Under the pieces are notes generated by a model. It made no database searches and was not told the origin of the DNA. It was given only the letters and a program-made list of their open reading frames with translations. Positions 23,401 to 38,400 of a stretch of 64,000 bases of DNA are shown here, piece by piece (the stretch's first letter is position 1; each line of letters opens with the position of its first letter). The stretch covers positions 33,120,554 through 33,184,553 of the forward strand of contig NC_054704.1 in NCBI RefSeq assembly GCF_016097555.1, in the 5' to 3' direction. This DNA is from Gigantopelta aegis (Eukaryota > Mollusca > Gastropoda > Neomphalida > Peltospiridae). The position numbers were made by a program, and so were the translations under genes.

Positions 23401-26400
23401 AATTCTGTGCAAAGAGACATGTTTTCAAACTCAATATAAAGTTAATCTCTGACACACCCTCTCATGATACGCATGCTCTTGTGATTTTGACAACTAAATA
23501 AAAATAATAGTTTAGGCTGAAGTCATTTCCTCCCATAATGCCACTTTCAGTACTCAAGCACATGCGTGATGTCTACTTCTGTTGACCTCAGTGATAGTAG
23601 TCAGAAGGTTAAATATTTTCTATAAAATTATATTTTATTGACCCCTATATTTAAAAGATATACAACAAATAATTAGTGCCAGTAATTGTGGTCCAAATGT
23701 GTAACGCGTTTGATTGAGCACATGTTCAAACTCTGATTCGGGTTTACCTGAACCGGAACATTGAAAAGTTCAGTTAACACAACAATCCGAATCAGGTCTT
23801 GTGATTGTTTCAAACATACTCTCCAGTAGTGTGATATCAGAAACAAAATATTTTAAAAATTAATTATATATATATATTATTTTTGTTAAATAGTTGTACT
23901 CAATATAACAATAATGGGAAACGAAATTTCGGTTCTGTGATTTTACCGACATAGTACCGGAAACGATTGTTACCGTGAAATCCAACGGCCTGAGAAAATT
24001 CGGGACCATGAACTTCGGCCAGTTTTAACAGGATTTCAGTATGTTCAGGGTTCGGTTTAGACAGGTTTCACTGTATTATTATAAACAGTCATTCACCGTA
24101 ATTCTCATTGATTTTGATTACAATAATTCTACCGGCCTCGGTGGCATCGTGGTTAGGCCATCGGTCTACAGGCTGGTAGGTACTGGGTTCGGATCCCAGT
24201 CGAGGCATGGGATTTTTAATCCAGATACCGACTCCAAACCCTGAGTGAGTGCTCCGCAAGGCTCAATGGGTAGATGTAAACCACTTGCACCGATCAGTGA
24301 TCCATAACTGGTTCAACAAAGGCCATGGTTTGTGCTACCCTGCCTGTGGGAAGCACAAATAAAAGATCCCTTGTTGCTAATTGGAAAGAGTAGCCCATGA
24401 AGTGGCGACAGCGGTTTCCTCTCAAAATCTGTGTGGTCCTTAACCATGTCTGACACCATATAACCGTAAATAAAATGTGTTGAGTGCATCGTTAAAAAAC
24501 ACATTTTTTTTACAATTCTAATACATTTTATAACAAAGAACAACATACTTTATTGTCTTCCCATTTTTCGAGAGATAATGTAATAATATTGAAGAACTCT
24601 GTCGCCTCGTGCTGCAGATTTTCCACTTCAAAAGGTCCATACCTGGACACAGTTGGTGTGCTTGGCCAATAAATTCCAACATTCTGTAAATATTGAAAAC
24701 ACAAACTAATAGCATGTACCATAACTAAGAACCCTAGTCTACTCTGTCAGCGTGGCTATATGACCCAAGCACATCTTCTCAGAATTACAATGTACTACTA
24801 AAAACTGGTTAAACATTTTCTTTTTTAAAATCGTTTTTATTTTTTGTTGAAACAATGAAAGTCATCATTTACTGGTGAAGTTAAGTAACAGTATTTTCAA
24901 GCTCGTACCCAGTCTAATGCTATGCCGTAACAATAACTCCCCCAACTCATACCCAGTCTAATGCTACACTGGAGCAATAGGGAACAATAGCGGCATAGCA
25001 ATAGAATGGGATCCCCTAAGTCACTATTGTTTTTGTTGTATGTTTCCTACCTTAAAATTGTATTTGAGATATTGATTCCACTTCTGCAGAAAATTGATAC
25101 AGGTAGGTTTATCATTAGTAATGTCAGAAACACTGCTAAATATTAATTTATGTCAGTATTACTCAAAAATAGATGCAGTAAATATTTTAGCTGAATCTGT
25201 TTGATTATGAATTTCACGCCATCCGCGATTTCGATTGCAACGTAGCAATAGCCTGGGAACGAGGACAGTGTCATCCAAGTTTGTTACAATGTTATTTATG
25301 AATTTCATTTAAGTGGGATCCTAAATTCTCAGGTGGGATACCAGATTTTGAAATGTTAGTATCCAACTGGGATACTGCCCAAATATTTTAATCTCAAACA
25401 CTGAAATGCCACCATTGCCAAATACAAATGTGACCATGGTCCAAATGACATAATTAATTGACATTCTGTTAGAGGAGACATGGGTTACAAAATGGCATAG
25501 AAGAGGGGACTGACTGCTTCAAAGAAAACAAATGTCATTCAATAAATAAATGTAGATTAAACCACAGTCTTTCAGGTGGAAATGGTTTTTTAGTAGATAA
25601 CTTGGAATACCTATCTTGGTGTCCAGTGCATGCTCTCAAGCTCTAGGTTGACAACACCATGGACTTTTAGAAGGGGAAACAAGAGACTTCCATTCATGCA
25701 ACATAGGCCCAATGAAAAGTGGATCCACTGCACAAAATTCGACTATTGGTGACAAGACTTATAATTACTGTATGTTTTAAAATTCAATTTCTACCAAATC
25801 AATCACAGAGCTGATACCTTTCAACAAAGATTTTTTTTTAAACCATTAAAACCTATAAAATGTTCTAATTCAAAACTATAAAAAGATCTAATTCAAACTT
25901 TATGGATCTCTTGTACACCATAAATAAATGTAAAATTTCTTATACTCGTAATATTCACGTTTGTGCTATAAATTTAACAGTCCATAGTGTATGTTGCACA
26001 GACAATGGGTTCCAGTAGATGAACAATTTACAACATTGTGACACATTTGCATCAAACTGATACCACAAACTATATCGCTCTGGCCAGGAAGACCATGTGT
26101 GTCATCACATGCTGTCCGTGAAATCCAATGATGTCATCTAGGTGATTGTTTTATTTACAACAATGACGTCAGTGAGAAATAAACTGTTTAGAGGTCGGCT
26201 ATCTGCTCAAACAATTAGAAACCACTCACATACTGCTCATCTTCAACACAGGAACAATTTAGACACCTTTTCAATGTCAACATCGTCTAATTTGGACACA
26301 GAGACACCTGTATTTAATCCAGAGACAGTGGAACAAAATTATCTTTAGTCATAGGCGTACAGGCTTCCAATTGTGTAGGGGGGCAGCCAAATGTTTGCTC

Positions 26401-29400
26401 AAATTAAACAAAAATGCCTGAATCTTCATAAAAAAAACATTTATTCACATGCTTGTGATGATTCCAAACCATATCCTTACTGATTCTCCTGCTTCATAAT
26501 GAAATCCAGAGACTGCCATTGTAGGTGACAACAGACATTTAATGTCAAACAAGATCCTGATGTAGACTTAAGATTTGTTGATATGGATCAAAATGACATT
26601 CATGATTTTACTGCAAGTGAACAACAAAAACAAACCACTTTTAAAAAACCCCACCAATATGACTAAAATCTAGTTCAAAAATTGGTTATTAAAACAGGCA
26701 AAAATTGTCCATTGAATGAAAATCTTCCCTATGAACGTTACTTTATTCTGTTGGTTCATAAACAGGACAGTTCTGAATTTGAGCCTTCGTCACTGCAAGG
26801 TATACTGAGCAGCATCAATGGACACATCAAATGCATTCATACTAAATAATGAATTTTACCAATGACAATTTCTATTTGATGTGTAAAGCTCTTCTAGCAA
26901 AACAACAAAAGTTATAAACGAAAGGAAAAGGAAATAAATCAAACAACTCCCAGTCACTTACTGATTCCAAGACTGACATGAACCAAAATAAACTCATAGG
27001 TTCTGATAGCCAAGAATTAATAATGCACACTTTATGGCGTCACAGTTCTTTGTCTATCTCTGAACACTACAATCTTTAACTGCAAGGAATGTTGAATTAA
27101 AAACCAACTTCAAATGGCACAGATGGCACAGAATAACGAATGTCAAAGATCAGAACTGGAGAAAATGTAAGAGACATACACCAAATATGTAAGCTGAGAA
27201 CTGGATAAAATGTAATAGACATATGGCAACTATGTAAGATGAGAACTGGAGAAAATGTAACAGACATGACAAATATACTCAACAACGAAAGTTTAGCTAA
27301 TGTTAAAAGAAATGGCATAACATTTATAAATTAACCTATTTTTATTAATTAGTATTCACATCTGAAATGTTTACCATTTAAAAACAACATAAACTCATCA
27401 ACCTTTGCCTTAACACGATAGGAGGACCTGGTTTTCTTTTAAGTTTATTCAACCATGGCAAATTTAGGTGTCATAAGAGATATTTGCTAAACTTTCGTTG
27501 TTGAGTATATGTAAGATGATAACTGGAGAAAATGTAGCTGACATATTCATAGGCGTCGGAAATGGGGGGGGGGGGGGCACTGACCCCCCAGCTCTGAAAC
27601 TGGGGGGGGGGGGCACAATATACTTTGGCTCCCCCCAGTTTAAAAGCGATAGAAGTAAGCATTTGAATGAATATTTTTATTTCTACACCGACCAATTTTC
27701 TGGAAAGTTCAGAAGAATGTAGCTTATAATTCATCATATTATTAGGACATTGTTTTAGTAACTGACTTAATCTCGTGATAGTAAACCTCAGCCTCACAGG
27801 TTTACTGATGCCAAGGTGTATTACCAATCAGTATACTTTGAAGTATTTGATCTCATAATCGAGAAAATTAATCAGAGATTCAGCCAAAATTCCATTGATG
27901 TCCCTGTAGCAATGGAGCAGTTGTTGATGTCTGCTGCAAACCAACATGACCACACAGTCGATACCGAAATCCCAACGATTCTCGAAATGTACAAAAATGA
28001 TATCGACTTGAAAAAGCTTGCATTTGAACTGAAATGCCTCCCTGACTTCATCAACACAGCACGAGAAACTCGACTTGACCTTTATGAAGCTCTGAAGAAG
28101 GTGATATCTGTGTGAACGCTGGTCTCCATGCTACGAGATGTCAAGACTGGACGTTTTATGTTCAGGGAGCTGAAAAAACTACTTCAAGTTTACCTTACCA
28201 TCCCAACCACCAGTGCCACAGCAGAGAGATAATTTTCTGCTCTCACACGTCTTAAAACATACCAGAGGAACTCAATGACAGAACAATGCTTGAACAACAT
28301 TGTTATAAACGAATGTTCATCACAATCTTGCAGATGACCTCGACTTGCGAGATATTGCGAAATCATTCATTGGTGCAAATGAATGTCGCATCAATTACTT
28401 TGGACAGTTTTAAAGTAAACCATCATTTGACAAATAGACAAAACAATCTAGTCTCACAACAGAATTTACTTCCAGGTGAGAGTTCATTAATCATGGTCCA
28501 CAATAGTTCCTAACTGACAGGTTTTGTCGTTCACATGTTCACTTCTAGTAATTGGGATAGAATTTAAATGATTTGTATTTTTAAATGGAAGGTCTTTTAG
28601 CTGGATTTTGGTCATGGTATTTAAATTGTGGGACATGGGTGTACAGCAGACCAGGTTCTTGCACCACTGATATGGATAGCCAGATGTGGACATCTAGATG
28701 GAAATCTTCCCAACGAGAAAACATTCTATTAGCAATCTTGACCTGAAGCTGGGTAATGTAATGTGGAAAGGCAGTGGCAGATGGTATTTGTGTAGTGAGA
28801 CCTAATCTTGTACGACTTCTAACATCCCACAGGGATAAGTACTGGGCAGTATAAGCCGAGTGATTCTTTAGAGCAGTCATCAGATTGTCAAAACATCCTT
28901 TGGACTCTCCTTGTGCATAGGTACAACATTGAATATACTACTGCTTTTGACATACAGACATCGTGCTTGAGACAATATTTTGGAACTGTTGCTTTAAATT
29001 TCACAATATGAACTTGAATTACTTCACTTTGAGGCTTGGCCTAATCAGAGAGATGCAACTACCAAACACGTAATTTGTCAATAATTTTAAAGTATGTCGG
29101 TGACTTGGTGTTTGTCACAACTAACTTTACCCATAATTGGTGTTATCCCTACAAATATCTCAAACAGAAGAGTAGCAAACACAACACCACCACTCGACTC
29201 CCCAAAACAACAACACGCACATATACACACTCCTGAGCACACTCTAAATTGCCATATAACATGTTATTGGATTTTCTTCTAATTTCAAATATGAACTCGC
29301 ATTTAATAAGTGGCCCCCCCAGTTGCTGCCATCTTCCGACGCCTATTATATATTATGGCAAATATGTAAGATGAATACTGGAGAAAATTTAAGTACTGGA

Positions 29401-32400
29401 GAAATGCAATGTCCACTTGATATCACTAATCCAATATCCCAAAGGGGGATGCGGGCAGAACATTTCCATTACTAACAAAAACAATAAAGTGTACCAAATA
29501 AAAGAGTCTAAGCTGTAGTACCACTGTTCAGTATGTAGTATAAACTACTCAACAATTCAGTAACCGCCTCAATAATCACAGACAAAATATTCTGTACAGT
29601 AAACAGTCTAAAGCATCCCATGTGGTCCGTCATTTTAACAGAGCAGGACACGGTTACAACTGCACTGTACTACAAAAGATTGTTACCGTAATGTTGATAA
29701 ATCCAAACTGAACATTGCAGAATCACTCTGATACACCCCTTAAACACAATGTGGCCTGCAGGACTTGATGAGTATGATCCAAGCAGTAATTAACTTTCTG
29801 TTTGTTAGTCTTCCCAGGCAGCTTACCTGGTGATGTTATGATTCTTTTATCTCTGGTGTTTCACTTAAACTGTTTTTATCCTACTGGTTTCAAAAACTGA
29901 ACTAAATCAACATTTAGTTGACAAAACAAGATTTTAAACTTATGGTTTTAAACAGAGACTCTACCTTTATTAAATAAAACACACAAATCCTAAAGTAATT
30001 AAATCACCTTTTTCAAGGAGCCACACTCAAGATACAAAAGGCAAAAGACTGGTAGAATGTCAGTATACCTGTCCTACCTGTCGATGCTGGGTGATGCCAT
30101 TAAGCATGACAATGGTGTGTGAATCATTCTCGTAGATCATTCTCCAGAAGTCAACAATGGTGTTCCTTAATGGCATCTGTGTCAGCAGGAACATGCATTT
30201 GTTCTTGTAGGCCTGGAAAACAACAGAATGTGATTGAATGACAACTTTTACATCAACTTTTATGCTATACATAATGTACCATAGCAAGTGTTTTCTAATA
30301 ACACAGAGTACTTGCATCAAATGAACACAAGAAAGCTGTAATGCATCTGGAATCATACATACTGGCAAAATGACAGCATTGATGTAGTCTGTACCACCTT
30401 CCACCGGTGTCGACAAGTAGGGTCGGTAATAGTTTGCTGAAAAACAAACAAAACAAATTATGATTATACATTTTTTTTTAAACAAACATCAGTATTAGTA
30501 TCATGTCAATACCGATTTAACGTACTGAGCAAATTTAAAAAATACAGAAATTTTGATCTTGAAAAATGTTACCCGCCATTTAATAAAGCACTAACAATAT
30601 ATCTGACAAATGCAAAATGGGTTGGGTATAAATCAGACGAGATCCTTGTGTATGGAATTTAATTTTATTTAGATGAAATTAGTGGGCGAGTCTTAACTCA
30701 GGCATGCATTTAACGCAGAGGATACCGAAAATACAGCTCGATATCGGTATCAGTATTGGTATTGTGTCAATACCGGATACCGTATCAATACCGAGGTAAA
30801 TCACACAAAAAATGCCGATACTGATACTGAACATCAAATTTGAATACCGCCCAGCTCTACAAAGTTACGTCAATGTTAAAAGCTACTGTGATATTTGTCA
30901 ATTTAACAGTTTACTTTTATACTGTATCCTTGAGACTGTAATACAAATTCAGATATCTGACTGACATTCCAGTTGGTCCTAGTTCAGCCTGAATTCTTAA
31001 AGTGTTATTTCTATTACTCCAGTATCAATAGGATTATTTAATAAATTAATTTATCATATAATATCTTACATTTTCAGTGCAATCAAAGTATGTGATAATT
31101 TTCAGATCACATACTTTAAGAATTTGATAACTTTGCAAATTAGATGTAAATCAGTCGAGGTCTCGGCGCTAAGTTTATTGACATTTAAGCAAATGTACTT
31201 GGGTGACACTCCATGATTGACGTATGCATTCATAGTCATCAAATAAAAACATTTCAGTGGCAGTTTGACACTGAAAGCTGTCCAGCGTTCAGAAAACAAA
31301 AAACATTAGGCATAACTTTATTTTGATGTAAGGACATCCAAAATGACGTCATTCAAGTTTGACGTCATTTCCATTCAAAAATACACCGCGCCACATATTC
31401 TTACGTCATTTGAATATCTAGTAATGGCGGACTGGAATTAAAGTTGCGTGTACAGTTTACAAAAACACGTTGTATTCAGCTTGAGTTTATATGATAAAGA
31501 GATTATTACCCTCGTGTATTTCGGTATCATCAATATCATATCTTAGGAATAAAAATAATGCATTATGCTCGCCAGAGGCTCGCATAATACAATTTTTATT
31601 CCTAATATATGATATTGACGATACCGAAAAACACTCTGGTAATAACCTCTATATCTTCTAAATATGAATGTTTGTTTTATAAAACTGAGTCATAATAAGA
31701 CCTTTCCCTTTATTTGCCCATATCTCTAATATATTACAATTTTAGTTAGTAAATTATACATAATTAGAAGTAGTCTACATCCACAAAAGAAATCTGAATA
31801 ATTTGTTCAACTGACACATGCTGTAACACACAGAGGGCTACTGTATTAAAAAGCAAGCAAGTTGCATACACTCACATGCTAAGATGTCGTTAAATCTGTT
31901 CCTAGACGTGTTCTCTGGTAGTTTGGCAGTTGTGTACTCATCCAGGCTGTCTTTGGGGCTGACCTTATTCAGTAACTGAAAATAATTTACACAGGTAAAG
32001 CAGCAATTCACAACCATCGAAGCAGTCACAAGCATCAGGGCCAGCACTGATATAGCCTGGCATCCTGGATTTGAGCTTTCAACTTGAAATCCCAGATCTT
32101 AACACCTACCTCTCACTGGAAACGGTTACATCATTCTAATCTCTGATCTTGGATCATTTGTAAAAAAAAAAAAAAAACCCTTCTTAAACTTACTTTCAAG
32201 ATATTAATTACTAGCATTAAAAGAAGCATTCTGAGGGTACTGCTAAAGAAATACATGTCCCCTACCGGGCCTAAATTTGTTTTCTTATCTCCTAAATTCA
32301 AGGGCCATAACTCTGTAAAAAAAACTGGATAAATAATCATGAAAGTTAAAATTGATCTATAACAGTACATGATAAAGCTATATGTATACACAAAATTCTA

Positions 32401-35400
32401 GCTCAATATTTTAAGGCTTTGCAAAACACAAGTCCAGAAAAACACATTTTTGTATTGGCTTAGTTCAAGGGCCATAACTTTGTGTAAAATAGGTAAATAG
32501 CCATCAAAGTCACAATTTATCTGTAGCAGTATATGATAAAGCTATGTATAAAATTTCATTATCTTGAGGTATTGTGGAGAAAAAAGGTCAGAAAACAATA
32601 AGTGGGACAGACAGACAGACGGACAGAAGGACAGAGACAAAACCTATAGTCCCTTCCATTTGAACTGGTATGGGACTACTAATCAGTATTGAAGAGCTGA
32701 ACACATTTTCAAAATAGTAATTGCATGTGTTAAAATGATCTCTACAATAGAAGTTTTCTTTTACTATAAACTGTAGGATAACTCTCACCTCAAACTGTTC
32801 TCTCAGTCCGACGAGGCCCGTGTCTTGATTCACTGTCTGCAGTTCTTCAAGTTTGGGCAGGAAATCAACAGACGAGACTGTTGTGTTGCCAGCCAGTATC
32901 GCTTCTACCAGCGCATCATGCAAAAACTCATACTGTTCCTGTTATAAATTAAAACTACCATTTACCACAAATTATCCTTATGGTTAGAACCCCACCCACC
33001 AAAAAAACAAAACAAAAAAACAACAGAAAAACAACAATTGTGACTTAGCAAACCTTCATGATAATTTTTATTATGATATATAGTAATAATTATTATTACG
33101 ACATATAGTCTAAGAGGAAGCCAGCTACATTTTTTCATTATTAGCACTAAAATCTTTTATATGTACTCTCCCACAGGCAGGATATTAATAGTAATGCAGT
33201 GAAAATAACATTGCAACAAACGAGGTAGGATTTTGATAGTAACTTCTTATTGGATGTCAAACATTTGGTAATATTGACAGTCTTAGACAGTAAATCTGCT
33301 ACATTTTTCCATTAGTAGCAAGGGATCTTTTATGTGCACCATCCCACAGACAGTATAACACATACCACTGCCTTTGATATACTAGTCGTGGTGCACTGGC
33401 TGGAATGAGAAATAGCTCAATGAGCTCAATGAGGCCCAATCCCGAACAGACTGCAAATCAAGTGAGCACTTTACCAGTGGGCTACATCCCCACCTCTAAT
33501 CATAATAAGGAAGGAAGGAAATGTTTTATTTAACCACACACTCAACACATTTTATTTATGGTTATATGGCGTCAGACATATGGTTAAGGACCACACATAT
33601 ATTGAGAAAGGAAACATGCTGTCGCCACTTCATGGGCTACTATTTTTGATTAGCAGCAATGGATCTTTTATATGCACCATCCCACAGACAGGATAGTACA
33701 TATCACAGCCTTTGTTACACCAGTTGTGGAGGACTGGCTGGAACAAGAAATAGCCCAATGGGTCCACCGACGGGGATCGATCCTAGACTGACCGCGCATC
33801 AAGTGAATGCTTTACCACAGGGCTATGTCCCCCCCCCCCCCATATTCAGAATAAATGATTATTTGTAAGAGCTGCAAGGTGAACATGTTAGTGTAGAGCA
33901 CCAGTGAGAAACAGGTAGGAGTTTGAGCCACGTGGGACACGTGCCTGTGTTTGAACCATGTTCACTCTCTCATGTCTCATCCTGCTCACACAGGTAAAAA
34001 TATCCACAAAATCCTGATGTTTTGAGGCTTCAACCAGGTACGCCAGAGCAAGAAACGTTCCTGTCCGACCAATGCCAGCACTGAAACAAATATATTGAGA
34101 TGTATTAGTTATCATTAAACAAAGTTCCTTTCCACTCATCTTGTAAAACAAACAAAATCAAGGATTAGGTCTCCTACAAAAAAAAAAAAAATGGTTTGTG
34201 ATTATTAAAATTACCATCATGGAAAGTAGTAATGAATTGAGAATTCCAAATTAGTCTGGCACTATTATACTATCATATATGTGTCTTTTATTTTCTTTCT
34301 CAAAATTCATATAGCATATCAAGTAGTTAAAAAACAAAACAACAATAAACAAACAAATAAACAAACAAACAAACATTAGGTAGTGATCGGTACAGTAATA
34401 TTTTGAAACATGAATGAACAGTGATCCTGTTGTTAAAACAAATCTTCAGAAAGAAAAAATGTTTTTAACCAGTAATTCATTCAGTAGGCATATGTTTTCA
34501 GCATTTTTGTTTTTTATATTACACTGTAAAGTGAAAAATTAAAAAGGATAATTAAAACAATTATACATATAAAAAAAAGAAGAAGTATTAGCTAAGAATG
34601 ATAAAGTGATTTTATTAAGTATGGGGTGGGTGTGTTAATGCAAATAAAAGAAATTCACCTAATTATCGGCAATCTCAAATACATACATTTACATGATGTA
34701 AATGCAATCGAGATGATGCAAGTTCTTATTTCAATTAATGATATGCAGCATACCGTACTCATTCTTTATTTTCTTACCATAATCAAGATATTTTTATTTT
34801 GAAAAATTCGTATAGTTGATATTCATGAAAATGTGGGTACATATAAAATGTAACAAAGCTTTACAGTTTAATCACCATCACACTGACAGTTTTGAGAACT
34901 TGGTTTCTCTTCTCTGTTTCTCTGTCTGTCTGCTTTTTACCATTATCCCAAAGGAATAGTGAATTTCAAAAAACACTATTCCGTCTAAAAATGTACTATC
35001 CCTTTAATTATTAATGTACCACTAGTTTTCCTGACTGTGCTACGTCGCCCTGTACAACATTACATAAGGAACAATTGTTTATATACCAGTCTATGCATTG
35101 CTGCGTACTAGCTGGAATTACAAACGAACTCATTCCAAACATTAGTCTCAATCAAAAAGACGTTTATTTTGTACCAGTAAGTGCATGGGAATGGTCTTAG
35201 TAGCACAAGGATTTGTTCTGCAGAAAAATGTAGCTGAAGAAAAAGCATAAGCAGAATAGTCGCAGGCGATTTTCGGTATTCTGTGCTTTATTTTCACTTT
35301 CATGATGGAATATTGGAAGAATAGTTTTACTATTCCATTTCGAAATTTACTATTTGCGGAATAGCGTAAAATTCGACCCCTGCTCTGCTTTTTATCTCTC

Positions 35401-38400
35401 TCACACAGTTCCAAGGCAGATCATTCGTATGACCTATCTCATAAACTGAGTGTTGTACAAATTCACTACATCTGACCTCCCTCTCCCCAAGATGAAAGAA
35501 AAATGCATTATCCCACGAACAGGGCTTTAGATTGTATCAATGTCGAGGCGATGAACATTATGCCCAAAATATATATGCCCAAATTAAGTACAAACATTCT
35601 GATCTTAAAATATTTCACCTCAAAACCACTGAAATGTTAAGTTTAATTACATTAAAATAACTTGAAATACATTTCTGAATACTGACGACTCTCCAGCAGT
35701 TGTGACTGTACTGAACTAAAATGACCTTCCTGCATTTAGAAGAAAAGACAAAAGTCCCCGTTGTGGCCAAATTAGTGACATTTAAAGCACTGACTGACCT
35801 GCAATGTACCACCAGAGGATCTGAATTGTGTGCTGCTGTTTTGTCCACCTTGATGTAAAACTCAACCAGAGAGGCTATGTCGGTAGGAACACCGCGATCC
35901 GGCCATGATGTATAATGAAAATGTTTAACCACCCTTGGAGAAGAGTCCTGAAATGTTGGAATGGAAAAATAATGGCAGATATTATATACACCAAAAAAAA
36001 GTCAATTTATGCTACTGATCTACATGTCTGAGGTATTGTTACTCCTGTTACACCAATATAATGCTAAAATGTTATCAACTAAATTAATTTTGTAGATCTG
36101 TATCGGGCAATGTTTTTGCTGTGTTCTCGACATTATTATTTAATTCAAAACTATCATATATTTTGTTGTAAACTTTCCAATTTGCATATGTGTATTTTTT
36201 TATAATTAAACATTGAGAATTTGAAATATATAACATATACATATAAGTACATACCTCTGTGATGCAGTGAATCTTGAAGGTGCGAACAGTGAAGTGGGCA
36301 AGGACTTCTACCGAAGTACATTTGACTTCAATATTTCCATAATGGACAGTCTGGTCATTCAACTCGGGCCAGTATGTAATACATTTGATCTGTGAATAAT
36401 AACATCAAACATACCTGTATAATTAAAAATAAATTTATGTGGAAAAAAACACCCTATTACAGCATAACGAACTACATGTGGAAAATAAAATAACAGTAAT
36501 ATTACATGTTTTCATTTCCAATAAAAGGTTTTTTAATTTTATAAAAATTATTAAAAATCCTGCATTAAAATTACTTTTTGGCAAAAAGGATAATAACCCT
36601 AGAATAGTGACAATTTGTGAGGATTTTTCCCGATAGCAGCTCTTTAATGAAATAGGGTAATTCCATCTCATATTACCCCCCAAAAAGACTGCCAACAATT
36701 AGTATACAAGGTTGTTGTTGCTGAAAATGATGACATTTAAAATTTTAGCTTGATCGGACTAATGGTTTCTAAGATATGGCCAATTCAATTGTGACTGAAA
36801 TGGGCTTGACCACTATTTTCAAATGAGCATAGTTCGGCAACCGGTTGGTCAAGCTTGCTGAAATTTTGTATTTTTAGAAAGGCAATTCCATAGGGATTCC
36901 AAATCCCATTATTTTTAAGAGTGATGACCTTTTGAACTTTACTTTGACCATGTGGATCACTTAACTTTAAAAGTCTTGCATGAAAAATTCAACCCTACAT
37001 GTTTTCTAAATAATAAAACAAAAAATTGGAGGTATAATGTTTTTATTAGCCTATGCATACCTGATGCTAAAATGCTGTGTCTATCCATTGTATGTAGCAT
37101 ATAGTACATGTATGTTCACGATAAACTATTTTAAGAGAATGTAGCAAGGCAAATTTTCAGAAAAATCAAAGGGTTTATTGTCATCCTTGTTTTTAAATAA
37201 AGTTAGGAACATTTAGCATTTAGGTATATTGTAAGATGCTTTGCAGTGCTTACATCAAAGTAAAAGTAGAAATAACACCTTTTTACTCCCTTTGGAAAAT
37301 ACAGTAAAATATATTAAACCATGCTGCTCATACTTAATAATTTTATTTAAAAATTAGGGCCTTATTTACGAAGCCCGTTTTGCTTAAACATAGGGGTTTA
37401 AGCATTGTAAATGTAAGTAGTTATATGCATGTAAGACATAAACAGGCTCTGTAAATCTGGTCCCTAATATTTTAACAAGAGTACTGGTGAGGTACATGGT
37501 ACACCCGTCAGGAGTTTGATGTTGAAAATATAGACAAATTAATTAGTTGATTTATTTGTATCACAGAGACCTAGTAATTGTATGTGACACACCATCATCC
37601 CAAGTTGTTCCTACATGTAGGTTTGATGGTCCTGTATGCATCTGTATGCAAGATATGGTCTAGACAAGAATTTACTGTTATGTGCAGTAGACCATGAAAA
37701 GTAGGTCACAGTGATCTAGTAATAGTATGTGAAACACTGCCATCCCAAGTTGTTCCTACATGTGAGGTTTGATGGTCCTGTATGCAAGATATGGTTTAGA
37801 CAAGGATTTACTGTTATGTGCAGTAGACCATGAAAAGTAGGTCACAGTGACCTAGCAATAGTACACGACACACCGCCATTCCAAGTTGTTCCTACATGTG
37901 AGGTTTGATTGTCCTGTATGCATCTGTATGCAAGATATGGCCCAGACAAAGATTTACTGTTATGTGCAGTAGACCGTGAAAAGTAGGTCACGGCATAATA
38001 GTATGCGACACACCGCCATCCCATGTTGTTCCTACATGTGAGGTTTGATGATCCTGTATGCATCTGTATGTAAGATATGGTCCGGACAAGTAAAGTTAAC
38101 AGACGGACATACAGACAGACAGACAAAAGAAATGGACAATAAAAATCTAGCATTTAAAAGTTTCTGAGAAAATACGGATCTTTTTGCCAAGAAATAATAA
38201 ATAAATTTCATAAAATTTTATATTATACCGGGTACAAGAATTACCAAAAGGCATCTGCATCTTTAAGACACCAGTATTGTTGTTTACCAATGACACCATC
38301 ATTCATTCATTTGAACTTATTTTCGTGCTTATATCCAATTAAGGTTCAAGCATGCTGTCCCTGGGCACACACTTAAGCTATCAGGACAGTTGGTTAGTTG

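Larger units (their letters stand above)
27550..29345 (+). mobile_element. hAT-like transposon, internally decayed
   Basis: Inverted ends TAGGCGTCGGAA(A)TGG and, at the right, CCATCTTCCGACGCCTA with G-runs and C-runs just inside. It sits within the 46-bp minisatellite, which continues at 29350. It contains the C-terminal part of a hAT transposase (27776-28413). Flanking 8-bp duplication is not clear (CATATTCA against TTATATAT). Long G-homopolymers (27567-27580, 27602-27612) lie near the left end. Confidence 0.75.
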
